Origin: Clostridiales bacterium
GTDB lineage: Bacteria; Bacillota; Clostridia; Lachnospirales; Lachnospiraceae
Assembly (NCBI GenBank): GCA_012522735.1
Contig: JAAYJU010000080.1
Location: 1 to 62,682, forward strand
Reading direction: 5' to 3'
Length of the DNA: 62,682 bases
Part shown: positions 37,873-46,285 of the stretch, piece by piece
Position numbering within the stretch: the first letter of the stretch is position 1
Layout of the letters: each line of letters starts with the position of its first letter
Position numbers and translations under genes: made by a program
The notes under the pieces: generated by a model
What the model was told of the DNA's origin: nothing
What the model saw: the letters and a program-made list of their open reading frames with translations, nothing else
Database searches by the model: none

Positions 37873-38120
37873 CGGTAACACCTCTCTTCATTATATTAGT
37901 GAATATGCATGAATAATATGAGTAGCTCAACACTTATATAGGCTGAGAATTCATTATACGAGTAAAATATTCTATGTCCACTTTATTTGTAATTCATATT
38001 AATGTCAAGCAAAAGAGGGCTAATTCATACTAAATTAACCTCAAAAGGAAATACTGTTATATTTGAGCCTAAAGTCGCTAGTGTTCTTAGCTATGTTGAT
38101 AAAGAAGGTTAGGTGTATAG

Positions 38121-39056
38121 CTAGACCTCTTGTATCTGACATTCAATCGGGTCCACATCATCTCTAAAGCCTTTGAATACAGGCTGACGAAGCATACCCT
38201 TATCATTGGGCATATAGTTTACTACACAGACAAGCTCGGGCTTTAGCCAGACAGCATTCTCATGACCAGAGGGTTCTGTGGTAAAAGGAGATTCCTCCAT
38301 AGTCTCTAATTTCTTAAGTTCCCCATGTCTTACACCCATGGTTACATGACCTTGATATATAAGCTCGCTACCTTGATATTGCCCAAGGATTATACTGGTG
38401 ATACCCCTCTCCTTAACAATATATCCGCATACTACAAAATCCTTATCAGCTAAGAATTTGAACTTAATCCAGTCCTTTGTTCGCTTGTCAAAGTAATACT
38501 TACTGTTGCTTTTTTTTGCTATAACACCTTCAAGCTTCTGTGCCTTTGCGACCTCAAAAAGCTCTTTTCCCTTTTCGGGAATATATCTACTTATGGCAAG
38601 CTTTGGAGTCTCAATCACAGTATCGGAGAGTATGACCTTACGCTCCATAAGAGGAAGGTCTATAAGCTCCTTATCCTTAAGATAGAGAATATCATAAGCT
38701 ACAAAGGAAGCGGGATATTTGTCTGAGGATAATTTTATTTTAAATGGATTTGAGGTAAGGACCCTTCTTTGAATCTCAAAAAAATCGGGAACGCCGTTCT
38801 TTAGGACAAGAAGCTCTCCATCTAGGATACAGCGTTCCTTTACATTTTGATATATATCAGTAAGCTCAGGAACCTTTGGAAGAAGCCTAAGGTTTCGTTT
38901 GTTTCGTAACTCAGTATTTTTGCCTTGATTATCAAGATATAGAATACACCTAATCCCGTCTAGCTTTAGCTCATATATCCAGTCAGGATCATTAAAGGGC
39001 TCTGTCATTTCAGATATTAGCATGGGTTTTATATTTTTCTCTTCAAATATATCCAT
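38121..39056 (-). CDS. ATP-dependent DNA ligase (LigD ligase domain)
   Basis: The 311-residue protein has only the ligase domain of bacterial LigD. The AMP-binding lysine is in YELKLDGIRCILYLD (about residue 30), motif III is SFVAYDILYL, motif IV is EGVIAKKSNSKYYF and motif V is WIKFKF. The OB-fold follows (CVVNYMP). No polymerase or nuclease domain is attached. It starts at the ATG of TAATG, where Ku's stop and this start share one base, so the two are translationally coupled. Together they can perform double-strand break joining, probably in the spore or dormant state. Confidence 0.9.
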   Translation of the reverse strand: MDIFEEKNIKPMLISEMTEPFNDPDWIYELKLDGIRCILYLDNQGKNTELRNKRNLRLLPKVPELTDIYQNVKERCILDGELLVLKNGVPDFFEIQRRVLTSNPFKIKLSSDKYPASFVAYDILYLKDKELIDLPLMERKVILSDTVIETPKLAISRYIPEKGKELFEVAKAQKLEGVIAKKSNSKYYFDKRTKDWIKFKFLADKDFVVCGYIVKERGITSIILGQYQGSELIYQGHVTMGVRHGELKKLETMEESPFTTEPSGHENAVWLKPELVCVVNYMPNDKGMLRQPVFKGFRDDVDPIECQIQEV

Positions 39057-39835
39057 TAAGCAATACCTGTTTTCTCTTGCAAAGACATATCAATCGTTCT
39101 TTGTAGTGCCTCCATAAGATCTATAACATTACTCGGCTCAGAGGTATCTACAGCCACTATATCTTCTCCGCGGATTTTTTGCATTATAGCATCCCTAAGC
39201 CTTTCCTGATATTCATCCTTATATACAGAAGCGTCAAAGGGCTTTGTTAAGGAATTTAGTAAGATCTTTGCCATGGTTATTTCGGCTTCGCTTAATTCAA
39301 CCCTTGGAAGCTGCTTGGGTATAGAATTAATTTCATCCTGATAGAATAAGGTCTTTGCAATCATCCCCTCCTCTGTAGGATATAAAACGATAAGATTTTC
39401 CTTTGTACCTATAACAGTCTTTGCAAGAGCAACCTTGCCTTCCGAAAGCATAGCTGTGCGTAATAGCTCGAAGGCTTTTTCGGCACCGGCATCAGGGATT
39501 GCATAGTAGTTTTTTTCATAATAAATCTGATCAATCTCAGGAAGGTTAACAAATTGTAAAATGTGAATAGTCTTGTCTTTTTTTGTTTTAATTTTTTCTA
39601 ATTCATCCTGAGTCATTGTCACATATTTATCTTCTTCATACTCATAACCCTTGATGATATCATCTGATTTAACCTCCTTATTGCAGCTGGGACAATATTT
39701 CTTATACTTGACTCTTTCCTTTGTATCCGCACAAAGCTGGTTAAAACGAATATCATTATCTCTTGTGGTAGTATAAAGGCCAATCGGTATATATAGAAGT
39801 CCAAGTGATATGGCCCCCTTATGTGATACTCCCAT
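39056..39835 (-). CDS. ku: Ku DNA end-binding protein
   Basis: Ku forms a homodimer ring on DNA ends and recruits the ligase. The 259-residue protein starts MGVSHKGAISLGLLYIPIGLYT. It has a CPSCNKEV pair that may form half of a zinc site, unusual for bacterial Ku. The Ku core continues through ALAKTVIGTKENLIVLYP, and the C-terminal tail is short. The frame runs open to 39913, but GGAGG lies 6 nt before the ATG at 39835, so that start is chosen. Confidence 0.93.
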   Translation of the reverse strand: MGVSHKGAISLGLLYIPIGLYTTTRDNDIRFNQLCADTKERVKYKKYCPSCNKEVKSDDIIKGYEYEEDKYVTMTQDELEKIKTKKDKTIHILQFVNLPEIDQIYYEKNYYAIPDAGAEKAFELLRTAMLSEGKVALAKTVIGTKENLIVLYPTEEGMIAKTLFYQDEINSIPKQLPRVELSEAEITMAKILLNSLTKPFDASVYKDEYQERLRDAIMQKIRGEDIVAVDTSEPSNVIDLMEALQRTIDMSLQEKTGIA

Positions 39836-40026
39836 ATGCATCCTCCATTCTCTTGTAATAAGTGTCTTATAGTGTGAGACCATCAAGATTTTTAATATAC
39901 TTTGCTTGTTCATTCTTATTATTCCATATGTACAAATAAATATTAAAAGACAATAGTTTACACAAGCAAGTAAATAATATAATATAGTTAAAGGGATAAA
40001 TTATATTAATTACTATTTTTTGTAGA

Positions 40027-40332
40027 ATGGGGTATATTATGGTTTTGATTCTATTTCTTATAGCAACATTTATTGTGGGTTATGCAATATTTGCTCCTAT
40101 ATTCAGTGTGATACCATTTTCATGGACGTTCTTGATTTTTAGTTTATTTTTTGCTACATTATTTGTAGCCTTAGCAAATATTCTAAGTAACCAGGCCGAG
40201 ATTCTTGACAAGCTTGACCGCCAGGACAACAGACAGAAGCTGCTTCCTACAGAGAAAAAGGTATGTGGAAAATGTAATCATAGCTATGATATTGATTACA
40301 AATCATGTCCGAAATGTGGTAATGCTAGTTAG
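40027..40332 (+). CDS. Small membrane protein with zinc ribbon
   Basis: The 101-residue protein has two membrane segments (about residues 5-27 and 33-52), a short charged linker (ILDKLDRQDNRQKLL) and a C-terminal zinc ribbon CGKCNHSYDIDYKSCPKCG. It may start at the ATG 40039 instead. It is divergent to Ku and is followed by the M42 peptidase after 39 nt. Function is unknown; zinc-ribbon membrane proteins of this size are often co-transcribed with unrelated genes in Clostridia. Confidence 0.7.
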   Translation: MGYIMVLILFLIATFIVGYAIFAPIFSVIPFSWTFLIFSLFFATLFVALANILSNQAEILDKLDRQDNRQKLLPTEKKVCGKCNHSYDIDYKSCPKCGNAS

Positions 40333-40371
40333 TTATGGATATATATCAGATAAGGTGAAGGAAGGTAGAAG

Positions 40372-41400
40372 ATGAAGACTATAGATTATATCGTTGAGAC
40401 ATTAAATAAGCTAGTTAACACACCTAGTCCATCAGGCTACACCAAAAAAATCATGGATTATGTAAGAACCGAAGCTGAGGGCTTTGGCTATACCTGTGAA
40501 ATGAGCAGGAAGGGTGGCTTAGTTATATCAGTGGAGGGAAGAGAAAAGGAAACAATCGGACTGTCAGCCCATGTGGACACCCTAGGTGCAATGGTACGCT
40601 CCATTGATTCTGATGGAACCCTAAGATTTACCATGGTAGGTGGATATACATTGCATAGCGTAGAAGGTAGCTATTGCAAGATTCATACCAGAGATGGAAG
40701 AGTGTATAGCGGAACCATTCTAATAAAAAGCTCCTCCGTTCATAGCTATGATGATGCCAGGACTATGGAACGCACCGATAGGAATATGCTGGTTCGCATC
40801 GATGAGATTGTTGAAAGTAAGGATGATGTACTGGCACTTGGAATTTCTAGCGGCGATTATATCAGCTTCGATGCTGTATTTGAGTATACCGATAAGGGTT
40901 TCATAAAATCCAGACATCTTGATGATAAGGCTTCGGTAGCGGTATTGCTGGGATTACTTAAGGAAATGTCTGAGAAGAGATTAGTTCCAGATAAGAGTGT
41001 TAAGATATTAATTAGTAATTACGAAGAGGTCGGCTTTGGAGCAAGCTGGATACCTGAGGATATTACTGAGATAATTGCTGTGGATATGGGCGTCATCGGG
41101 GATGATTTAAATGGTTCCGAATACAAGGTATCAATCTGTGCTAAGGATTCTACCGGACCATATGATTATGATATGACTGATAGACTTATATCCTTAGCAA
41201 AAGAAAATGATATCGATTACGTGGTGGATATATTCCCTCATTATGGATCTGATGTATCGGCAGCCCTTCGGGGCGGGCATAACATCCGTGGTGCATTAAT
41301 TGGCCAGGGAGTTCACTCCTCTCACGGAATGGAGCGAACCCATATTAAGGGACTTGAAAATACCCTAAGGCTTCTTAGAGCCTATTTAAAATTAAAATAA
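40372..41400 (+). CDS. M42 family metallopeptidase
   Basis: The 342-residue cytosolic enzyme is an M42 aminopeptidase or endoglucanase-like deacylase with two metal ions. Metal ligands are visible in order: His in SAHVDTLGAM, Asp in HLDDKASVAV, Glu pair in SNYEEVGFG, Asp in AVDMGV and His in HSSHGMERTH. The inserted beta domain lies at about residues 70-165. The start has GAAGGTAG upstream. Family members form tetrahedral dodecamers and degrade peptides from proteolysis; the exact peptide preference is unknown. Confidence 0.92.
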   Translation: MKTIDYIVETLNKLVNTPSPSGYTKKIMDYVRTEAEGFGYTCEMSRKGGLVISVEGREKETIGLSAHVDTLGAMVRSIDSDGTLRFTMVGGYTLHSVEGSYCKIHTRDGRVYSGTILIKSSSVHSYDDARTMERTDRNMLVRIDEIVESKDDVLALGISSGDYISFDAVFEYTDKGFIKSRHLDDKASVAVLLGLLKEMSEKRLVPDKSVKILISNYEEVGFGASWIPEDITEIIAVDMGVIGDDLNGSEYKVSICAKDSTGPYDYDMTDRLISLAKENDIDYVVDIFPHYGSDVSAALRGGHNIRGALIGQGVHSSHGMERTHIKGLENTLRLLRAYLKLK

Positions 41401-41467
41401 AGTATGAGAATTCTATATACTTATTAAGTGATGGATTATATTGTAGTCTCATATTCTTAAGAACAGT

Positions 41468-41506
41468 GTCATCCCCAGATTTTTATTCGGGGGATGACAT
41501 TTTTAT
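41468..41506 (+). terminator. Terminator after the M42 gene
   Basis: GTCATCCCC and GGGGATGAC form a 9-bp stem around a 13-nt loop, followed by ATTTTTAT. Confidence 0.85.
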
Positions 41507-41536
41507 GGGTCTTGCACCTAATAAAAATAATTTCTA

Positions 41537-41592
41537 TTGACAGTATGTAATTACAGTGTTATAGTGTGTATAGACAGTATATACACTATAAC
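41537..41592 (+). promoter_or_regulatory. Promoter with GntR operator over the -10 box
   Basis: TTGACA (41537-41542), a 17-bp spacer and TATAGT (41560-41565) form a strong promoter. The palindrome GTTATAGTGTGTATA (41558-41572) / TATATACACTATAAC (41578-41592), one mismatch in 15, covers the -10 box and start site. Binding there by the downstream GntR protein would block RNA polymerase. Confidence 0.8.
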
Positions 41593-41662
41593 ACTAAATT
41601 TATGTGGGAAAGGAGCATAATCCAGAAGGGATGTTTGAGGAACTTGGATTATAAGATAAAGT

Positions 41663-42037
41663 ATGGATATCTTGATCAGTAATTCAAGCGATAAGCCAAT
41701 ATATGAACAGATTACCAGCCAGATAAAGCAGATGATTATTAGTGGAGAGCTTGCTTCTGGTGATCAGCTTCCATCCATGAGAATGCTTGCAAAAGAGCTT
41801 CGTATCAGTGTTATCACTACAAAGCGAGCTTATGAGGATTTGGAGAGGGATGGGTTTATATATACCGTTATGGGTAAGGGAAGCTTTATCGCAGATAAGA
41901 ATATGGAATTTGTCCGAGAGGAGCAGCTAAGAATTGTTGAGGAGCATTTGAATATGGCTGTTACCGGTGCAAAAGCAGGAGGTATAAGCTTACAAGAGCT
42001 GTTGGAAATAATGAGAATAATTTATGAAGGAGGATAA
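41663..42037 (+). CDS. GntR family regulator, YtrA-type
   Basis: The 124-residue protein has the GntR winged helix (DKPIYEQITSQIKQMIISGELASGDQLPSMRMLAKELRISVITTKRAYEDLERDGFIYTVMGKGSF) and a short C-terminal helix pair typical of the YtrA subfamily. These repressors sit with ABC transporters for peptide antibiotics and are released by cell-envelope stress. It leads a three-gene operon and probably binds the palindrome at 41558-41592. Confidence 0.92.
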   Translation: MDILISNSSDKPIYEQITSQIKQMIISGELASGDQLPSMRMLAKELRISVITTKRAYEDLERDGFIYTVMGKGSFIADKNMEFVREEQLRIVEEHLNMAVTGAKAGGISLQELLEIMRIIYEGG

Positions 42038-42088
42038 ATCCTCCGCTGTAAGCAATGCTATAAAAATTATACTCTGAGGAGGTTTAGT

Positions 42089-42991
42089 ATGGTTTCTACA
42101 TTGTATAAAAATCAGGATAAGGATATCCACACAAAATACGCAATTGAGGTAGAGAATATGTCAAAGCGTTTTGATGGATTCTTACTTGATAAGATTAATT
42201 TTAAGGTTCCGTCCGGTTCCATTATGGGATTTGTGGGAGAGAACGGAGCGGGTAAGACTACCACTATAAAGGCAATTCTTAATTTGATATATCCCGATGA
42301 AGGCTCTATAAGTATCTGGGGAAAGCCAGCGTGTAATTTATCTATGGATCTGAGGTCTAATTTAGGGGTTGTATTTGAAGGAAGTAATCTTCATGATAAC
42401 CTTACTACAGATAACGTCAATAAAATCATGATGAATATATATCCAAATTGGGATCAAAGTGTCTTTTATAATTATCTTAATAGATTTAAGCTTCCTAATA
42501 ATAAGAAGCTTAAGGACTTTTCACGGGGAATGAAAATGAAGCTTTCCATATCAATTGCCTTATCTCATAATTCCAAGCTACTTATACTAGATGAAGCCAC
42601 AAGTGGACTAGATCCTATGATAAGAGAGGAGATACTGGATATTTTCATGGATTTTATACAGGATGAAGGACATACAATCCTTTTCTCTACCCATATAATA
42701 AGTGATATTGAGAAGATTGCTGACTATGTGACATTTATACATGATGGAAGAATCGTCCTTAGTGAAAATAAGGATGAATTGATATACAGACATGGGATTG
42801 TCCGATGTAAAAGGGATGATGTAGGAAAAATTGATAGAAGCTATATTGTCGGGATAAGGGAGAATGACTTCGGAGCAGAGATTATGATTAAGGATCTTGA
42901 TACCTTCAAGAGAAGATATAGAGAGTTTATTCCTGAGAAGACAACAATAGAAGAGATTATGCTATTTGTTAGCAGAGGAAGGAGAGACTAG
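42089..42991 (+). CDS. ABC transporter ATP-binding protein of the GntR operon
   Basis: The 300-residue ATPase has Walker A GENGAGKTTT, the signature DFSRGMKMKL (FSRGM in place of SGGQ, usual for this type), Walker B LLILDEATSGLD and the H-loop FSTHIISDIE. It powers the permease that starts 1 nt after its stop. CTGAGGAGG lies upstream. It belongs with YtrA-type modules for export or sensing of membrane-active compounds. Confidence 0.93.
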   Translation: MVSTLYKNQDKDIHTKYAIEVENMSKRFDGFLLDKINFKVPSGSIMGFVGENGAGKTTTIKAILNLIYPDEGSISIWGKPACNLSMDLRSNLGVVFEGSNLHDNLTTDNVNKIMMNIYPNWDQSVFYNYLNRFKLPNNKKLKDFSRGMKMKLSISIALSHNSKLLILDEATSGLDPMIREEILDIFMDFIQDEGHTILFSTHIISDIEKIADYVTFIHDGRIVLSENKDELIYRHGIVRCKRDDVGKIDRSYIVGIRENDFGAEIMIKDLDTFKRRYREFIPEKTTIEEIMLFVSRGRRD

Positions 42992-42992
42992 T

Positions 42993-43646
42993 ATGAAAGG
43001 ATTAATTGTAAAGGACTTTATTAATGTTAGTAAGAACTTCTGGGTAATAGGTGTAATAATAATATTTTATGGTGTTCTTGCCTTTTTGACTGATAGCCCG
43101 GGTAGCTTTAGTGGAATGTTTACATTAATATTTGCAATGTTTTTGATTGGAACCTATTCTCTTGATGAATTGGCTAATTGGGATAGCTATGCATTATCCA
43201 TGCCGCTTACAAGAGATAATATTGTACAAGGTAAATATTTGATGATGCTCCTTCTAGCGCTCTTGGGATTTTTGGTTAATGCAGTATCTCTTTTGATTCT
43301 TAATATGGCGACAAAAGCTGAAAGTCTATTTGGTGGTTTTGAGTTACCTTTGGGCGGGGTTGTAGTAGTAATTATATTTTATTCTGTATTACTTCCAATT
43401 ATAAGTAAGCTTGGAATAACAAAAGCAAGAATATATTTTATAATTATATATATGGTTCCTTTTTTGCTTGGAATGTTAATCTATAAGAAGCTGAAAGAAG
43501 ATAATTTAATTCCTCCAGAGAGGCTGATGGAAGTTATTGAAATGGTTAAAAATAATATCTATATTATAGCACCCCTCGTTGTGATAGTTTTATTGGGTAT
43601 ATCATATTCCATATCCATTGGCATCTACCGTAAGAAGGAATTCTAA
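42993..43646 (+). CDS. ABC-2 family permease of the GntR operon
   Basis: The 217-residue protein has six hydrophobic segments (for example NFWVIGVIIIFYGVLAFL and GMFTLIFAMFLIGTYSL). It resembles the small ABC-2 permeases linked to YtrA-type regulators. The frame is open from 42966, but GGAAGGAGAG precedes the ATG at 42993, so that is the start. It forms the last gene of the operon; cargo is unknown. Confidence 0.85.
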   Translation: MKGLIVKDFINVSKNFWVIGVIIIFYGVLAFLTDSPGSFSGMFTLIFAMFLIGTYSLDELANWDSYALSMPLTRDNIVQGKYLMMLLLALLGFLVNAVSLLILNMATKAESLFGGFELPLGGVVVVIIFYSVLLPIISKLGITKARIYFIIIYMVPFLLGMLIYKKLKEDNLIPPERLMEVIEMVKNNIYIIAPLVVIVLLGISYSISIGIYRKKEF

Positions 43647-43722
43647 CTTTTGTCCTTCTGCACCCTTTTGCATATCCTTCATAAAATATTATGTGAACAT
43701 CTATGTAGAAAGGGTAAATTCA

Positions 43723-44247
43723 TTGAATAAAGATAAAGATAATCAAAGGGCTGATAATGTTAATATGAGACAGCCGATGAAATATCAGCAATTTATACAG
43801 GGTCCACCATTTGGAACGCCGGGGCAAAGACAACCGGGGCCAGGACCGGGCAGACCAGCAGGACCTCCATTTGGAACACCGGGGCCAGGACTAGGTAGAC
43901 CTCCAGGGCCTCCGGTACCGGGACCGGGCAGACCGGGAGGGCAGCCACCCTCGGCACCGCCAAACTTTACACCACAGCTTCCCCGTGAGGAAGAAGGACA
44001 ATTATTATTTGAGCCCTCAGGCTCTAGAGTCTCTGGTGGAAGAGTAATTGATTTTCGCAGACGTCCAAGAGATTTCCGGGGCTGTATGAATCGATTTACC
44101 TATATCTGGCTGATTAATGGCAACAATTTCTGGTTCTATCCTGTATTTATAGGACGAAACGCTATCGAAGGATTCCGCTGGCGCAGGAATAGATGGGAAT
44201 ACGAGAGAATCTTTACTAATAGGATACTTTTTCATGTATGTTTTTAA
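43723..44247 (+). CDS. Pro/Gly-rich protein with aromatic C-terminal domain
   Basis: The 174-residue protein begins at TTG 43723, with GAAAGGG 8 nt before it. Residues about 30-90 are Pro/Gly-rich with repeated PPFGTPG and GPGRP units. The C-terminal 60 residues (YIWLINGNNFWFYPVFIGRNAIEGFRW) form a compact aromatic/Arg domain that I have seen in other clostridial proteins next to membrane or coat genes. There is no signal peptide. It could be a spore-coat or surface protein, but this is inference. Confidence 0.6.
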   Translation: MNKDKDNQRADNVNMRQPMKYQQFIQGPPFGTPGQRQPGPGPGRPAGPPFGTPGPGLGRPPGPPVPGPGRPGGQPPSAPPNFTPQLPREEEGQLLFEPSGSRVSGGRVIDFRRRPRDFRGCMNRFTYIWLINGNNFWFYPVFIGRNAIEGFRWRRNRWEYERIFTNRILFHVCF

Positions 44248-44289
44248 CAAATATTGACTAAGGTTAATATACCATTTTCGATTATCAAT

Positions 44290-44382
44290 AGCTACCCGAT
44301 ATTATGCTCTTACCATATAACGTTTGGTATATATGGTAAGTTATAGCTTTATAGCATATGCTTAAATCGGGTAGCTTTTTTT
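44290..44382 (+). terminator. Nested terminator before the AraC genes
   Basis: AGCTACCCGAT (44290-44300) pairs with ATCGGGTAGCT (44366-44376), with a second hairpin TTACCATAT/ATATGGTAA inside, followed by TTTTTTTG. The outer and inner pairs are perfect. Confidence 0.85.
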
Positions 44383-44488
44383 GTTTGAATATATTCAAAA
44401 TTAAAGTATAATATAAGATGAAAGGGTAAAAAAGCTAAAAACACCAGTATACCTGAAAGTAATAAATAAAAGAAATGGGGATTCTTCC

Positions 44489-45289
44489 ATGAATAATCGG
44501 TTTACGGATGTTCAGAGGAGCTTAGAAACAACATTAAAAATAAATTTTAAGGAGAAGCAATTGCTTGCAAAGGTATTCGAATTCTTTCCTTATCCGATTC
44601 AGATTTTTTCTGTTGATGGTACTGCCAGGTTAATCAATAAAGCAACTTTGGATATGATTGGAATAAAAAGTATAGATTCCCACGTGGGGAAATATAATGT
44701 TTTTAAAGATCCAATTGTACTTGGACTCGGCTTTATGGAACAGGTAAAGCGGGTATTGGATGGTGAAACAGTGTATTTAACCGATTTTATTGCACCTTAT
44801 CAGAACATGAGACAATATTTTAACTTAGAAGACAGGGACATCCAAACAATAAGCTCAGATATAACATGCTTCCCTTTAATCAATTCAAATGGCCTTATAG
44901 AATATTTTGTCGCCATTTTTATCTTTAAAGAAATATATCGTGGCAAGAAAGAAATAGATTGGGGTAAACAATACATAGAGACAAATTGGCAAAAGCCATT
45001 TGACGCCGACAAAACTGCTCAGGCAGCATGCTTAAGTAAAGTCCATTTTACTAAGCTTTTTAAGAAATATATAGGTGTAACCCCTCATGAATATTATGTG
45101 AACTATAAAGTCGGGAAATTAAAGGAAAAGCTTTTAGATACTAATCTTTCTATTGCTCAGGCTTTTTCTGCTTGTAACTTAGATTATAGCGGGCATTCTG
45201 CAAGAATATTTAGAGAGAAAGTGGGAGTTTCACCCTCTGATTATAGGAAATTACAGAATAATGATTTTATTAAATATGATCCCAGCTAG
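44489..45289 (+). CDS. AraC family regulator with PAS domain (copy 1)
   Basis: The 266-residue protein has an N-terminal PAS-like sensor (about residues 25-150: FPYPIQIFSVDGTARLINKATLDMIG) and a C-terminal AraC helix-turn-helix pair (WGKQYIETNWQKPFDADKTAQAACLSKVHFTKLFKKYIGVTPHEYY). It binds DNA as a one-component sensor. The second copy follows by 52 nt and shares the same layout, so a tandem duplication is likely. The terminator starts within its last codons. Target and signal are unknown; the secreted protein or the rha genes downstream are candidates. Confidence 0.88.
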   Translation: MNNRFTDVQRSLETTLKINFKEKQLLAKVFEFFPYPIQIFSVDGTARLINKATLDMIGIKSIDSHVGKYNVFKDPIVLGLGFMEQVKRVLDGETVYLTDFIAPYQNMRQYFNLEDRDIQTISSDITCFPLINSNGLIEYFVAIFIFKEIYRGKKEIDWGKQYIETNWQKPFDADKTAQAACLSKVHFTKLFKKYIGVTPHEYYVNYKVGKLKEKLLDTNLSIAQAFSACNLDYSGHSARIFREKVGVSPSDYRKLQNNDFIKYDPS

Positions 45290-45307
45290 TTTTTAGCTGG
45301 GTTTTTT
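45281..45307 (+). terminator. Terminator overlapping the stop codon of AraC copy 1
   Basis: CCCAGCT and AGCTGGG form a 7-bp stem that includes the last codons and the TAG stop, followed by TTTTTT. It separates the two AraC paralogues into different transcripts. Confidence 0.85.
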
Positions 45308-45341
45308 GTAAGATGATTTATACCATAAAAAGGGGGATGAA

Positions 45342-46127
45342 ATGGTTAACAATACAAAAGCTATTCAAAATAAAAAAACATTTTTTTGTGGAAGGGATGA
45401 ACTGCTTGCCAAGATTATTGACTGCTTCCCATATCCTATTCAGGTTTATGATACGGATGGAACATCCGTCTTGGTGAATAGGGCTATGCTTGATGAATAT
45501 CATGTTTCTGATCCATATGAGATAATTGGAAAATATAATATATTTCAGGATCCTACAATTATCAAATCTGGTCAAATACATATGATAAGGCGGGCATTTC
45601 AAGGAGAGAGCATGTTTTTCTCAGATGTTAGAGTACCTCTAGAAGATATAGAAAAGAGATATGGAATAGAAGACTTAGATATTACTGCAATTTATCAAGA
45701 CATAACAATTTTTCCTATTCTGGATGATATGAAGCAAGTAAAATATGTTGTAGCTTTTTTAGTTAATAGGAGGGTATATCGCGGCAAAGATGAGATAGAA
45801 GTAGCAAAGGAATATATTGAAAACCATTGGAGGGAGGGTTTTGATGCTCATAAAATTGCAAAAGTAGCATATTTAAGTAAAGCACATTTTGCAAAGCTAT
45901 TTAAGAAGCATACAGGTATTACTCCATATGAATATTATACTAATTATAAAATAGGGAAGTTGAAGGAAAAGCTTTTGGATACTAATCTATCTATCATGCA
46001 AGCTTTTGATGAGTGTAATATTAATTACAATGGCCATTTTGCTAAGATGTTTAAAAACAAGGTCGGTGTTACCCCTTCGATATATCGAAAGCTATCAGCT
46101 GGGGAAGGCAATCATATAACACATTAA
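45342..46127 (+). CDS. AraC family regulator with PAS domain (copy 2)
   Basis: The 261-residue protein is a clear paralogue of the preceding one. The sensor (FPYPIQVYDTDGTSVLVNRAMLDEYHV) and the DNA-binding half (AKVAYLSKAHFAKLFKKHTGITPYEYYTNYKIGKLKEKLLDTNLSIMQAF) align along the full length. The recognition helix region differs at several positions, so the two may bind related but not identical sites. AAGGGGGATGAA lies upstream. Function is unknown. Confidence 0.88.
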   Translation: MVNNTKAIQNKKTFFCGRDELLAKIIDCFPYPIQVYDTDGTSVLVNRAMLDEYHVSDPYEIIGKYNIFQDPTIIKSGQIHMIRRAFQGESMFFSDVRVPLEDIEKRYGIEDLDITAIYQDITIFPILDDMKQVKYVVAFLVNRRVYRGKDEIEVAKEYIENHWREGFDAHKIAKVAYLSKAHFAKLFKKHTGITPYEYYTNYKIGKLKEKLLDTNLSIMQAFDECNINYNGHFAKMFKNKVGVTPSIYRKLSAGEGNHITH

Positions 46128-46285
46128 CAGAATTCCTTTGAATATTTTTCTTACTAAACTTAATCATATTTACCCTATCTATATACAAAACAGCCTCATA
46201 AAATCTATTTATCAGACGATTGTCGTCAGCTTGTATATTATAAGATTAGATAGTTTAGATTATGTTTATCAGGGAGGTTTGGAGT

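Noticed and set aside
38002-38112. 36-codon plus-strand frame (MSSKRGLIHTKLTSKGNTVIF)
   Set aside because: No ribosome binding site and no recognised family. It may be a chance frame or a tiny gene end left in the GH43-ligase gap.
46262-46285. Upstream ATG for the large secreted protein
   Set aside because: The AGGGAGG site is downstream of this ATG and correctly placed for 46286, which also gives a better signal peptide.
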